From positions 1 through 11,408 of the forward strand of contig JAITUX010000074.1 in NCBI GenBank assembly GCA_031286085.1: DNA of 11,408 nucleotides, written 5' to 3'. Shown here in pieces: positions 1 to 6,354 of the stretch (its first letter is position 1; each line of letters starts with the position of its first letter). The notes under the pieces are model-generated. The model saw only the letters and a list, made by a program, of their open reading frames with translations, searched no databases and had not been told where the DNA came from. A program made the position numbers and the translations under genes. The stretch is from Candidatus Adiutrix sp. (lineage in GTDB: Bacteria > Desulfobacterota > Desulfarculia > Adiutricales > Adiutricaceae).

Positions 1-1979
1 ATCTCCACCCGGCGGATATCCGCCCGGTCGGCCCCGAAATGGCCGTCCAGGGCCTGGCCGGCCCGGGCGCCGAGGGAGGTTCGGCCCTCCTCGATCCCGG
101 TCTCTTCGGCCTCGCCCCGGAGGTTGATGAGAAATTCGCGGTCGCCGGGCGCGCCGTAGGTCTGGAGGCGGGCGTCGGCGAAGCCGGCCTCGCCCAAAAC
201 GGCCCGAATCTCCTCGGGGGCGACGTTCTCGCTGAAGCGGGCCTGGACCAGGGCGCCGCCGGCGAAGTCGATGCCCAGTTCCAGACCCTTGTTGAAGATG
301 GAGGCCAGGCTGGCCAGGACCAGAAGGCCGGCCAAGGGCAGCGTGAGGCGGCGGCGGCCTATGAAGTCCAGGCTGACCCCGGGCTTGATTATTTCCAGGC
401 GGCCGAGGCTCAGTTCCCGGCCGCCCTGGCGGCCCAGGCCCAGGTCGAAGACCAGCCGGGAGAAGAAGATGGCCGTGAACATGGAAGAGAGAAGGCCGAT
501 GGTCAGGGTCACGGCGAAGCCCCTTATGGGCCCGGTGCCGAACTGGTAGAGAATGAGGGCCACCAGGATGGAGGTCAGGTTGGAATCGAAGATGGTCCAG
601 AAGGCCCTGTCGAAACCGGCGGCCACGGCCGCCCTGGGGGTCTTGCCGGCCCGCAGTTCTTCGCGTATGCGCTCAAAGATGAGCACGTTGGCGTCCACGG
701 CCATGCCCATGGTCAGGACCAGGCCGAAGATGCCCGGGAGGGTCAGGGTGGCCCCCAGGGCGGCCAGGGCCCCCAGGATGATGGGGAAGTTGAAAATCAG
801 GGCCGCGTCGGCCACCAGGCCGGCCCGGCGGTAATAGACGGCCATGAAGATGAGGATGAGGCCCAGGCCCAGGGCCCCGGCCTTGAGGCCCAGGCGGATG
901 GAATCCTCCCCCAGGGTGGGGCCCACGGTGCGTTCCTCCAAAACCGAGACCGGGGCCGGCAGGGCGCCGGCCCGCAGGGCCACGGCCAGGTCCCGGGCCT
1001 CGTCGTAGTCGCGGATGCCGTTGATGACCGCCCGGCCGCCGCTGATCCTGTCCTGGATGGTGGGGGCGCTGTAAACCGCGCCGTCCAGGACTATGGCCAG
1101 GCGGCGGCCCTTGTATTCGCCGGTCAGGCGTTCAAACTGCCGCGCCCCCCGGGCATCGAAGGTCAGGGAGACTTCCGGCTGGGCATACTGGCTGGAGACC
1201 ACCCGGGCGTCCACCAGGCCCTCGCCGGTCATCATGGGCTGCCGCCTGAGCAGGTAGGCCCTTTCTTCTCCGGGCGCGGCCCGGCCGGCCGGGCCTTCGC
1301 GGCCGTAGAGGATCTCCTCGCCGGCCGGCACCCCGTTTTTCAAGGCCCATTCGGCCGTGCGGGAGTCGTTCACCAGCTTGAATTCCAGCATGGCCGTCTT
1401 GCCGATGAGGGCCACGGCCCGCTGGGGGTCGCTCAGGCCCGGCAGCTGGATGACGATGCGGCCGTCGCCCTGGGGCCTTATGTCCGGCTCGGCCACGCCG
1501 AAGAGATCCACGCGGTTGCGGATGGTCTCCAAAGCCTGGCGGCCGGTCATCTCGCGCAGGTAGGCGGCCTCGGCCTCGGTCAAGGTCAGTTCGGCCTTAA
1601 GGCCGTTTTGATTGAAGGCCAGGTTGGAAAACCTCTTGGCCAGGAGATCCCTGGCCGCGGCCAGGCTAGCGGCCTCGGGGAATTCGGCCTCGATGACCGG
1701 GCGGTCCGGGTTCTTGGCCAGGCTCACGGCCGGAATGGCGGCTTCCGAGAGGGCCCGGCGCAGTTCGTCGGCCTGGCGGCCGAGGCTGTTGGCCAGGGCC
1801 ACGTCCAAATCCACGCCCATGACCAGGTGGATGCCCCCCCGGAGGTCCAGCCCCAGGCTGATTTTCTTCTGCGGCCCCCAGGCCGGCGGGCTATCCAGGA
1901 AGGTCGGCAGAACCAGGGCGGTGAAGAACAGGAACACCGCCGCCACCAGGGCCAGACGCCACTTCAGCGAATTATCCAT
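1..1979 (-). CDS. secDF: SecDF protein-export membrane protein, fused SecD-SecF (3' end off window)
   Basis: Accessory subunit of the Sec translocon in the inner membrane; uses the proton-motive force to help pull exported proteins out on the periplasmic side. The frame is open for 659 codons from ATG (1977-1979) to the left edge. An amino-terminal membrane segment is followed by GLDLRGG (residues 43-49), the periplasmic P1 region, then the SecD membrane block with GMAVDANVLIFER (425-437) and a last SecD helix around 487-512. With no stop codon it continues into SecF: EIIKPG (529-534), a DFIG motif and a helix, then GIDFAGG (569-575). The rest of SecF lies outside. AGGAG sits 8 nt before the start. 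It is the last visible gene of the tgt-yajC-secDF operon. SecD and SecF are separate proteins in E. coli but fused in Bacillus, so the one-chain form is notable here. Identity is certain; fusion is read directly from the sequence. Confidence 0.95.
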   Translation of the reverse strand, partial: MDNSLKWRLALVAAVFLFFTALVLPTFLDSPPAWGPQKKISLGLDLRGGIHLVMGVDLDVALANSLGRQADELRRALSEAAIPAVSLAKNPDRPVIEAEFPEAASLAAARDLLAKRFSNLAFNQNGLKAELTLTEAEAAYLREMTGRQALETIRNRVDLFGVAEPDIRPQGDGRIVIQLPGLSDPQRAVALIGKTAMLEFKLVNDSRTAEWALKNGVPAGEEILYGREGPAGRAAPGEERAYLLRRQPMMTGEGLVDARVVSSQYAQPEVSLTFDARGARQFERLTGEYKGRRLAIVLDGAVYSAPTIQDRISGGRAVINGIRDYDEARDLAVALRAGALPAPVSVLEERTVGPTLGEDSIRLGLKAGALGLGLILIFMAVYYRRAGLVADAALIFNFPIILGALAALGATLTLPGIFGLVLTMGMAVDANVLIFERIREELRAGKTPRAAVAAGFDRAFWTIFDSNLTSILVALILYQFGTGPIRGFAVTLTIGLLSSMFTAIFFSRLVFDLGLGRQGGRELSLGRLEIIKPGVSLDFIGRRRLTLPLAGLLVLASLASIFNKGLELGIDFAGGALVQARFSENVAPEEIRAVLGEAGFADARLQTYGAPGDREFLINLRGEAEETGIEEGRTSLGARAGQALDGHFGADRADIRRVE

Positions 1980-1996
1980 GGAGGGTTCTCCTTTTC

Positions 1997-2020
1997 CTGG
2001 GGCCGGCGGCCCCAGACCCC
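1997..2020 (-). repeat. REP-like palindrome in the yajC-secDF gap
   Basis: On the minus strand CTGGGGCC and GGCCCCAG form a perfect 8-bp stem with a 3-nt loop (plus 1997-2015), preceded by GGGGTC (2015-2020). It lies in the 108-bp gap between yajC and secDF and ends 4 nt before the secDF ribosome binding site. No T-tract follows, so it is not a classical terminator. The same design recurs at 4623-4647 and 6290-6312. It might stabilise the upstream mRNA end or tune secDF translation; that is inference. The rest of this gap shows nothing recognisable. Confidence 0.6.
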
Positions 2021-2087
2021 TTGGCCGGCTGGCGACAGATCAGCGCGGAGATCGGTGGCCGAAGCCGGAAGTTGGTTCGCGCGCCGC

Positions 2088-2450
2088 TCAGTTCTTGCCC
2101 TTGTCGTCGCCGCCCTGGCCGGGCTTGACGACCCGGCTGACGAAGCCCCGGCCGATCTTGACCCGCACCTGGGGCGCTATTTCCACGGTCAGCTCGTTCT
2201 GGTCGCTGCCGGTGATGACGCCGATGAGGCCGCCGCTGGTCTGGATGCGGTCGCCCTTTTGCAGGCTGTTTAGCATGGCCTGGTGTTCTTTCTGCTTTTT
2301 CTGCTGGGGGCGGAACAGGATGAGGTAGATGAACAGGAACATGCCCCCGAAGATCAGGAGGTTGGGCATGAGGCTGGGCGACTGGGCGGCGGCGGCTTCA
2401 GGAACGTCGCCGGCCCAGGCCAGGGCGGCGGCTAGGTTTAGGCTGAACAT
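2088..2450 (-). CDS. yajC: YajC, Sec translocon accessory subunit
   Basis: Small inner-membrane protein that associates with SecD and SecF at the SecYEG channel. The chosen ATG (2448-2450) gives 120 residues, close to the usual 110-120; a longer frame opens at 2540 but overlaps tgt and adds a non-conserved head. GGAGA lies 10 nt upstream of the chosen start. The amino end is a short Ala-rich hydrophobic stretch, then one transmembrane helix at about 29-46 ending in the family signature FRPQQKKQKEHQ (46-57). The cytoplasmic domain has GDRIQTSGGLIG (66-77), also typical. The charged tail ends GGDDKGKN. It lies 49 bp after tgt and 108 bp before secDF, the standard tgt-yajC-secD order, so co-transcription is very likely. 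Confidence 0.96.
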   Translation of the reverse strand: MFSLNLAAALAWAGDVPEAAAAQSPSLMPNLLIFGGMFLFIYLILFRPQQKKQKEHQAMLNSLQKGDRIQTSGGLIGVITGSDQNELTVEIAPQVRVKIGRGFVSRVVKPGQGGDDKGKN

Positions 2451-2499
2451 GGCGCTTTGGTCTCCGTCAGGCTGTGGGGTTTTGGATAAGCGTGCCCGG

Positions 2500-3636
2500 T
2501 CAGGAATAGCCCTCGGCCCGTCCCTGTTCCAGGCCTTCATGAAAGTTCCTATAATACTCCGAAAAGGTCCCTTTTAGCAAGGCCTCCCGGGCGCCGGCCG
2601 TCAGGTCCAGGTAATATTTAAGGTTGTGGACGCTGGCCAGGCGCATGGCCAGGGGTTCGCCGGTCTGGAAGAGGTGGCGCAGGTAGGCCCGGGAGAAGGA
2701 GCGGCAGGTGGGGCAGGAGCAGGCCTCGTCCACGGGCCTTTCGTCCTGGCGGTGGCGGGCGTTCCTGATGGCCAGGCGGCCGAGGCGGGTGAAGAGCTGG
2801 CCGTTGCGGGCGTTGCGGGTGGGCAGGACGCAGTCGAAGAGGTCCGCGCCGCGCCGGAGGCCCTCGATGATGTCCGCGGGGGCCCCCACGCCCATGAGGT
2901 AGAGGGGCTTGTTTTCGTCCAGGTCTTCGCGGGCCGCCTCCAGGGCCGCCCAGCGCTCGGCCGGGGGCTCGCCCAGGGCCAGGCCGCCCACGGCCTGGCC
3001 GGGCAGGTCCAGCGCGGCGGTCTCCCGGGCCGAAAGTTTTCGGAGATCCGGGTAAAAGCCGCCCTGGACAATGCCGAAGAGGGCCTGGCCGGTGGCTTTG
3101 GAAAGCCAGGCCGCCCGGCAGCGTTTGGCCCAGCGCAGGGTCAGGCCCAGGGATTTTTCGGCCTCGGCCCGGGTGGCCGGGTAGCCGGTGCACTCGTCCA
3201 GGCACATCATGACGTCCACGCCCAGGGCGGTCTGGACCTCCACGGCCCGTTCCGGGCTTAGAAAGGCCCGGGCCCCGTCGTAGGGGGAGCGGAAATCCAC
3301 CCCTTCCTCGGTCAGGCGCCGGAGCGAGGCCAGGGAAAATACCTGGAAGCCCCCGCTGTCGGTCAAAATGGGGCCGTCCCAGCCCATGAAGCGGTGGAGC
3401 CCGCCCAGGCGGGCCACCAGGTCCTCCCCCGGCCGGAGCATGAGGTGGAAGGTGTTGGCCAGGACCATCCGGGCGCCCACGGTGCGGAGGTCGTCCGGGG
3501 CCACGGCCTTGACCGTGCCCCGGGTGCCCACGGGCATGAAGGTCGGGGTGGGGATTTCGCCGTGGGCCGTGGCCAGGAGGCCGGCCCGGGCCGGCCCGGC
3601 GGGGTCCCGGGCTTCGATGCGGAAACGGAGGTTCAT
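2500..3636 (-). CDS. tgt: Queuine/preQ1 tRNA-ribosyltransferase (TGT)
   Basis: Exchanges guanine 34 in the anticodon of tRNA Asp, Asn, His and Tyr for preQ1, the committed step of queuosine modification in the cytoplasm. At 378 residues it is full length. DSGGFQVFS (93-101) carries the general acid/base Asp93; DCVLPTR (268-274) carries the nucleophile Asp268, equivalent to Asp280 of the Zymomonas enzyme. GIVQGG (188-193) belongs to the base-binding pocket. The zinc site is complete: Cys306, Cys308, Cys311 and His337. The start ATG is 6 nt after the stop of the upstream transporter gene and has only a weak ribosome binding site, suggesting translational coupling. In E. coli the gene before tgt is queA; here it is an EamA transporter, and no queA or other queuosine-synthesis gene is in the window. 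Confidence 0.98.
   Translation of the reverse strand: MNLRFRIEARDPAGPARAGLLATAHGEIPTPTFMPVGTRGTVKAVAPDDLRTVGARMVLANTFHLMLRPGEDLVARLGGLHRFMGWDGPILTDSGGFQVFSLASLRRLTEEGVDFRSPYDGARAFLSPERAVEVQTALGVDVMMCLDECTGYPATRAEAEKSLGLTLRWAKRCRAAWLSKATGQALFGIVQGGFYPDLRKLSARETAALDLPGQAVGGLALGEPPAERWAALEAAREDLDENKPLYLMGVGAPADIIEGLRRGADLFDCVLPTRNARNGQLFTRLGRLAIRNARHRQDERPVDEACSCPTCRSFSRAYLRHLFQTGEPLAMRLASVHNLKYYLDLTAGAREALLKGTFSEYYRNFHEGLEQGRAEGYS
2551..2580 (-). promoter_or_regulatory. Possible internal promoter before yajC-secDF
   Basis: Inside the 3' end of tgt the minus strand reads TTGCTA (plus 2575-2580), 18 bp, TATTAT (plus 2551-2556), matching 4/6 and 5/6 of the sigma-70 boxes. The stretch is unusually AT-rich for this gene, and the yajC start is about 100 bp downstream. 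It could give sec genes expression independent of tgt. Weak evidence; the sequence also encodes TGT residues. Confidence 0.25.
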
Positions 3637-3642
3637 AAGGTT

Positions 3643-4542
3643 TCAGCCCGTCTGGACCAGGCGGATGCCGGAGAGGACCAGGAGCAGGCCGGCGGCCAGG
3701 TACCAGCCCAGGCTTTCATCCAGGAACAGCCAGCCGCTTAAAAGGCCGAAGACGGGCATCAGGTTGATGAAGGCGGCGGCCCGGGCGGCGCCGAGGCGCC
3801 TGATGCCCTGGTAGTAAAGGGTGAAGCCCAGGGCCGTGCCCAAAAGGCCCAGGAAGGCCAGGCCGGCCCAGCCGGCCTGGCTGTAGCCCAAGGCCGGCCC
3901 CCCCTCCAGGATGGCGGCCGGCCCCAAAAAGGCCAGGCCGAAGAAACAGGCCCAGGTGGTGGACATGAGGGGGGAGAGGCGCTTTAAAACCAGCTTGCCC
4001 AGGATGGAATAGGCCGCCCAGCACACGGCGCAGGCGGCGATGAGCAGTTCGCCCCGGCCCAGGGCGCCGGTCAGAAGGTCGGCCGGCCGGCCCCGGGCGA
4101 TGACCAGGGCGGAGCCGGCCAGGGCCGGGCCGAAGCCTAAAAGGCCGCGGGCGGTGATTTTTTCACGGAAGAAGAGGCCCAGGCCCAGGTAGGTCAGGCC
4201 GGGGTTGAAGGCCACGATGACCGAGGCCACCCCGGCCTCGGTGAGGCCCAGGCCCTTGATGAAGCAATAGTTATACCCGAACATGCCCGTGGCCCCCAAA
4301 AGGGCCAGGAGCAGCCAGCCGGCCGAATCCAGCCCGCGGGGCCACAGGCCGCCCTCCAGCCGCCAGGTCAGGGGGGCCAGGGCCAGGGCGGCCAGGACGA
4401 AGCGCCAGAAGGCGGCGGAAAAGGGCCCGCTCTCCGGGGCCACGATGCGGGCGGCCACGAAGGTTCCCCCCCAGGCCGCCATGGTCAAGAGGAGCAGGCC
4501 GCGGGTCAGGCTCTCCGCCCCCAGGGCTTTGGCAAACGGCAT
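3643..4542 (-). CDS. EamA/DMT-superfamily membrane transporter
   Basis: Inner-membrane transporter of the drug/metabolite superfamily; substrate unknown. The 299 residues form about ten hydrophobic helices arranged as two EamA repeats (roughly 12-140 and 155-297). The amino end has the family-typical AAWGGTFVAAR (22-32), and the second repeat contains helices with SILGKLVLKRLSP and LGTALGFTLYYQGIRRLGA. The start ATG (4540-4542) has GGAGG 7 nt upstream; a second ATG overlapping this region is in another frame. It is the first gene of the leftward operon, 6 nt before tgt, directly behind a strong promoter. This placement suggests import of a queuosine precursor such as queuine or preQ1, but DMT proteins also export amino acids and metabolites and the sequence alone does not decide. 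Confidence 0.9.
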   Translation of the reverse strand: MPFAKALGAESLTRGLLLLTMAAWGGTFVAARIVAPESGPFSAAFWRFVLAALALAPLTWRLEGGLWPRGLDSAGWLLLALLGATGMFGYNYCFIKGLGLTEAGVASVIVAFNPGLTYLGLGLFFREKITARGLLGFGPALAGSALVIARGRPADLLTGALGRGELLIAACAVCWAAYSILGKLVLKRLSPLMSTTWACFFGLAFLGPAAILEGGPALGYSQAGWAGLAFLGLLGTALGFTLYYQGIRRLGAARAAAFINLMPVFGLLSGWLFLDESLGWYLAAGLLLVLSGIRLVQTG

Positions 4543-4565
4543 GGTCCATCCTCCAGGAAGGGCCT

Positions 4566-4594
4566 ATTCTAGCCAAGCCCCCGGGCGCGGTCAA
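4566..4594 (-). promoter_or_regulatory. Sigma-70-type promoter of the transporter-tgt-yajC-secDF operon
   Basis: On the minus strand TTGACC (plus 4589-4594) and TAGAAT (plus 4566-4571) are 5/6 matches to the -35 and -10 boxes, separated by exactly 17 bp. Transcription would start near 4559, giving a leader of about 17 nt that contains the GGAGG of the transporter gene. In such GC-rich DNA this match is unlikely by chance. Confidence 0.75.
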
Positions 4595-4622
4595 GGCTTT
4601 AACCGGCGGGCCGGCCGGCCAG

Positions 4623-4658
4623 GGGGTCCGGGGCCCCTCGGCCCCGGGCTTTTTTTTT
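4623..4658 (+). terminator. Rho-independent terminator (REP-like stem plus nine Ts)
   Basis: CCGGGGCC (4628-4635), loop CCTC, GGCCCCGG (4640-4647) form a perfect 8-bp G:C stem, followed by GC and nine Ts (4650-4658) on the plus strand. It is preceded by GGGGTC like the other palindromes in the window. It points toward the zinc-ribbon gene, yet every gene to its left is on the minus strand. It would stop antisense transcripts from the left operon, or act as an attenuator if a promoter lies before it. On the minus strand it has no T-tract and would not terminate. Confidence 0.7.
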
Positions 4659-4672
4659 GCCGGCCGCTGGTG

Positions 4673-4678
4673 TATAGT
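4673..4678 (+). promoter_or_regulatory. Possible -10 box for the zinc-ribbon/pgk operon
   Basis: TATAGT matches 5/6 of the -10 consensus in an AT-richer patch 86 bp before the zinc-ribbon start. No good -35 exists: at 16 bp spacing the region is the T-tract of the preceding terminator (TTTTTT). A promoter is expected here because the genes diverge, but the boxes are weak and an activator or another sigma factor may be needed. Confidence 0.35.
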
Positions 4679-4710
4679 GGAAATTCGCCATTGGAAAATT
4701 TACGGGCCCG

Positions 4711-4735
4711 CGGGGCGGGCGGCCCGCCCGCCCCG
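4711..4735 (+). other. All-G:C leader hairpin upstream of the zinc-ribbon gene
   Basis: CGGGGCGGGC (4711-4720) pairs perfectly with GCCCGCCCCG (4726-4735) around a GGCCC loop, a 10-bp stem entirely of G:C pairs. It ends 28 nt before the ATG and upstream of the GAGGA ribosome binding site. No T-tract follows, so it is not an intrinsic terminator. In an mRNA starting near 4685 it would sit in the 5' leader and could protect the transcript or affect translation. Confidence 0.5.
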
Positions 4736-4763
4736 GACGGCTTCGACAGCGAGGAACCCTTAA

Positions 4764-4985
4764 ATGAGCGAGACCCTGACCAGCAGCGTGGACAAGATTT
4801 GCCAGGAAACGGATTGCGGTGAAAAAATAGCCGAGCTGACCCCGGAACAGCGCCACCTCTTCAAAAGCTTCACCTACTGCCCGTATTGCGCCGAAGAGAT
4901 GACCCTGGTCTGCAATCACTGCCATGAGCAGCTGGCCAGCGCCGATTTCAAGTTCTGCCCCTGGTGCGGGGCCGCCTTTGAATGA
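4764..4985 (+). CDS. Small double zinc-ribbon protein, function unknown
   Basis: A 73-residue soluble protein with eight cysteines: Cys13 and Cys18 (C-x4-C), CPYC (39-42), CNHC (50-53) and CPWC (65-68). This pattern fits two zinc-ribbon or rubredoxin-like knuckles binding up to two zinc ions. The last two thirds resemble the double-zinc-ribbon (DZR) type found in many small bacterial proteins, often protein- or nucleic-acid-binding. GAGGA lies 8 nt before the ATG. The gene ends 13 nt before the PGK-like gene and its stop codon nearly touches that gene's AGGAG, so the two are surely co-transcribed. It may be a regulatory partner of the kinase, but nothing in the sequence proves this. The cysteine spacing and clear ribosome binding site make a real gene likely. 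Confidence 0.75.
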   Translation: MSETLTSSVDKICQETDCGEKIAELTPEQRHLFKSFTYCPYCAEEMTLVCNHCHEQLASADFKFCPWCGAAFE

Positions 4986-4990
4986 AGGAG
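4986..4990 (+). promoter_or_regulatory. Ribosome binding site fixing the PGK-like start
   Basis: AGGAG lies 8 nt before ATG 4999-5001. The frame is open upstream to an ATG at 4924, but those codons lie inside the zinc-ribbon gene and lack conserved PGK sequence, so 4999 is the start. Confidence 0.85.
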
Positions 4991-4998
4991 AAATATTC

Positions 4999-6288
4999 AT
5001 GAGCGAAGCGAAGCTGCCGAAAATACAGGATTTCGATTTGGCCGGCAAGACGGTGCTGGCCAGGGTGGACCACAATGTGGTGGAGAAAGGCGTCATCAAG
5101 GATACCTTCCGCATAGATTCCACCTTCGGCCTCATCCATCACGTCGCCGCCCGGGGCGGCCACCTCATCCTGATGACCCACAACGGCCGCACCCGCGACG
5201 GCCAGACCGGCCGCATCAAGAGCGGGCCGGGCACGGCCGTTGACCCGGTGGCGGACTACCTGAACCGCAAGCTGGCGGCCGGCCTGGTCGTCCCCCAGTT
5301 GCCGGTTGACCCGGACTGGGGCATAACCAGGCTGGACGAAGCCGTCATGGGCCCCCTCCTGGGCCGCCTCAAGGCGCGCCAGGTGGGCGGGCTTTACCTG
5401 CCCAACACCCGCTGGTTCGCCGGCGAGGAATCCAAGGACGCCAAGACCCAGGCCCTGGCCGCCGAGTGGGCCGCCGTCGCCGACCTTTACGTCAACGACG
5501 CCTTCGGCTCCTGGCAGCCCCACGCCTCCACCTTCGACGTGGCCAAGGCCATGCCCGCCTGCGCGGGCTTCCTCATGCAGAAGGAACTGGATAACCTGGC
5601 CCGGGTGCTCAACCCGGAACCGCCCTTCGTAGCCGTGGTGGCCGGCGCCAAATACGACACCAAGATCGGCCCCCTGAACAAGCTCTACGACCAGGTCAGC
5701 CACCTCGTCCTGGGCGGCGTCATCTACAACGCCTTTCTCTGCGCCAAATACGGCATCGAGGTGGCCGGGGTGGAGGCCGAGGACGTGGAACTGGCCCGGG
5801 GCCTGGCGGCCAAGGATAAAAACGCCGGCAAGATCCTGGAGCCCAAGGCCCTGGTGGAATCCCAGGTTCTCGACCGGCGCGACCCGGCCCAGGTGCGGGT
5901 GGTCAAGACCGCCGAGTTCTCCCCGGGCCGGAAATACGCCTATTTCCTGGACGTGGCCCCGGAATCGTTCGATGATCCGGCCATCCGCGAACCCCTGGCC
6001 CGGGCCCGCACCGTCTTCGTCAACGCCGTCATGGGCCTGACCCCCCATTTCGGCGAAGGCAGCCGGGCCATATACGGCCTCATCGCCGAAAACGAAAAGG
6101 CCCTGAAGCTCTACGGCGGCGGCGACACCCTGGCCGAACTGAAAAACCTTCAGCCCGGCCTTTATATGCACGCCTTAGACGACCAGTCCTACTATTTCTT
6201 CACCGGCGGCGGCGCGGTGCTCACGGCCATAGAGCAGGGCTCGCCCTACGGGCTCAAGCCGGTCGAAGTCCTCTTGCGCCGGGGCTGA
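4999..6288 (+). CDS. pgk: Divergent phosphoglycerate kinase
   Basis: Belongs to the phosphoglycerate kinase family (1,3-bisphosphoglycerate + ADP to 3-phosphoglycerate + ATP, glycolysis/gluconeogenesis, cytoplasm). It is 429 residues against a usual 390-420. Substrate-site residues are largely kept: Arg22-x-Asp24-x-Asn26, Arg38, HNGR (61-64; usual HLGR) and Arg138 in LPNTRW. GAKYDTKI (216-223) retains both lysines (218, 222); YVNDAFG (164-170), GGGDT (373-377) and TGGGA (402-406) are also present. Several motifs differ: the family's HRAHAS is SWQPHAS (171-177), losing an arginine that contacts 3-phosphoglycerate, and WNGPMG is VNAVMG (341-346). No GAPDH gene is adjacent. It could be the organism's only, divergent PGK, or a paralogue with another acyl-phosphate or sugar-acid substrate. 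Family assignment is firm, precise substrate less so. Confidence 0.82.
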   Translation: MSEAKLPKIQDFDLAGKTVLARVDHNVVEKGVIKDTFRIDSTFGLIHHVAARGGHLILMTHNGRTRDGQTGRIKSGPGTAVDPVADYLNRKLAAGLVVPQLPVDPDWGITRLDEAVMGPLLGRLKARQVGGLYLPNTRWFAGEESKDAKTQALAAEWAAVADLYVNDAFGSWQPHASTFDVAKAMPACAGFLMQKELDNLARVLNPEPPFVAVVAGAKYDTKIGPLNKLYDQVSHLVLGGVIYNAFLCAKYGIEVAGVEAEDVELARGLAAKDKNAGKILEPKALVESQVLDRRDPAQVRVVKTAEFSPGRKYAYFLDVAPESFDDPAIREPLARARTVFVNAVMGLTPHFGEGSRAIYGLIAENEKALKLYGGGDTLAELKNLQPGLYMHALDDQSYYFFTGGGAVLTAIEQGSPYGLKPVEVLLRRG

Positions 6289-6289
6289 G

Positions 6290-6312
6290 CCAGGGCTCTG
6301 AGCCCTGGACCC
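6290..6312 (-). repeat. REP-like palindrome after the pgk-like gene
   Basis: CCAGGGCTC and GAGCCCTGG form a 9-bp palindrome centred on T6299, starting one base after the stop codon. It is followed by ACCC (6309-6312), so the minus strand reads GGGTCC then the stem, as in the copies at 1997-2020 and 4623-4647. No T-tract is present on either side, so it is not an intrinsic terminator. The remaining gap to pgpA shows no promoter. Confidence 0.55.
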
Positions 6313-6354
6313 AAAGGCCGCCCTGGCGACAGGCCGGCGCGAAGACCCGTAACC

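Noticed and set aside
39..2273. 744-codon plus-strand open frame
   Set aside because: It is the codon-aligned antisense of secDF and yajC. High GC removes stop codons from this frame; the translation is low-complexity Gly/Ala/Gln and lacks domains.
4657..4662. TTGCCG as -35 box for the plus-strand -10 at 4673
   Set aside because: Only 10 bp separate the two, far from the required 16-18.
4948..6171. 407-codon minus-strand frame under the PGK-like gene
   Set aside because: Antisense shadow of a clearly homologous gene, with no domain of its own; the same applies to frames opposite tgt, the YchF-like gene and the response regulator.
6290..6312. Terminator after the PGK-like gene
   Set aside because: The palindrome is strong but is followed by ACCCAAAGG with no T-tract, so I list it as a repeat, not an intrinsic terminator.
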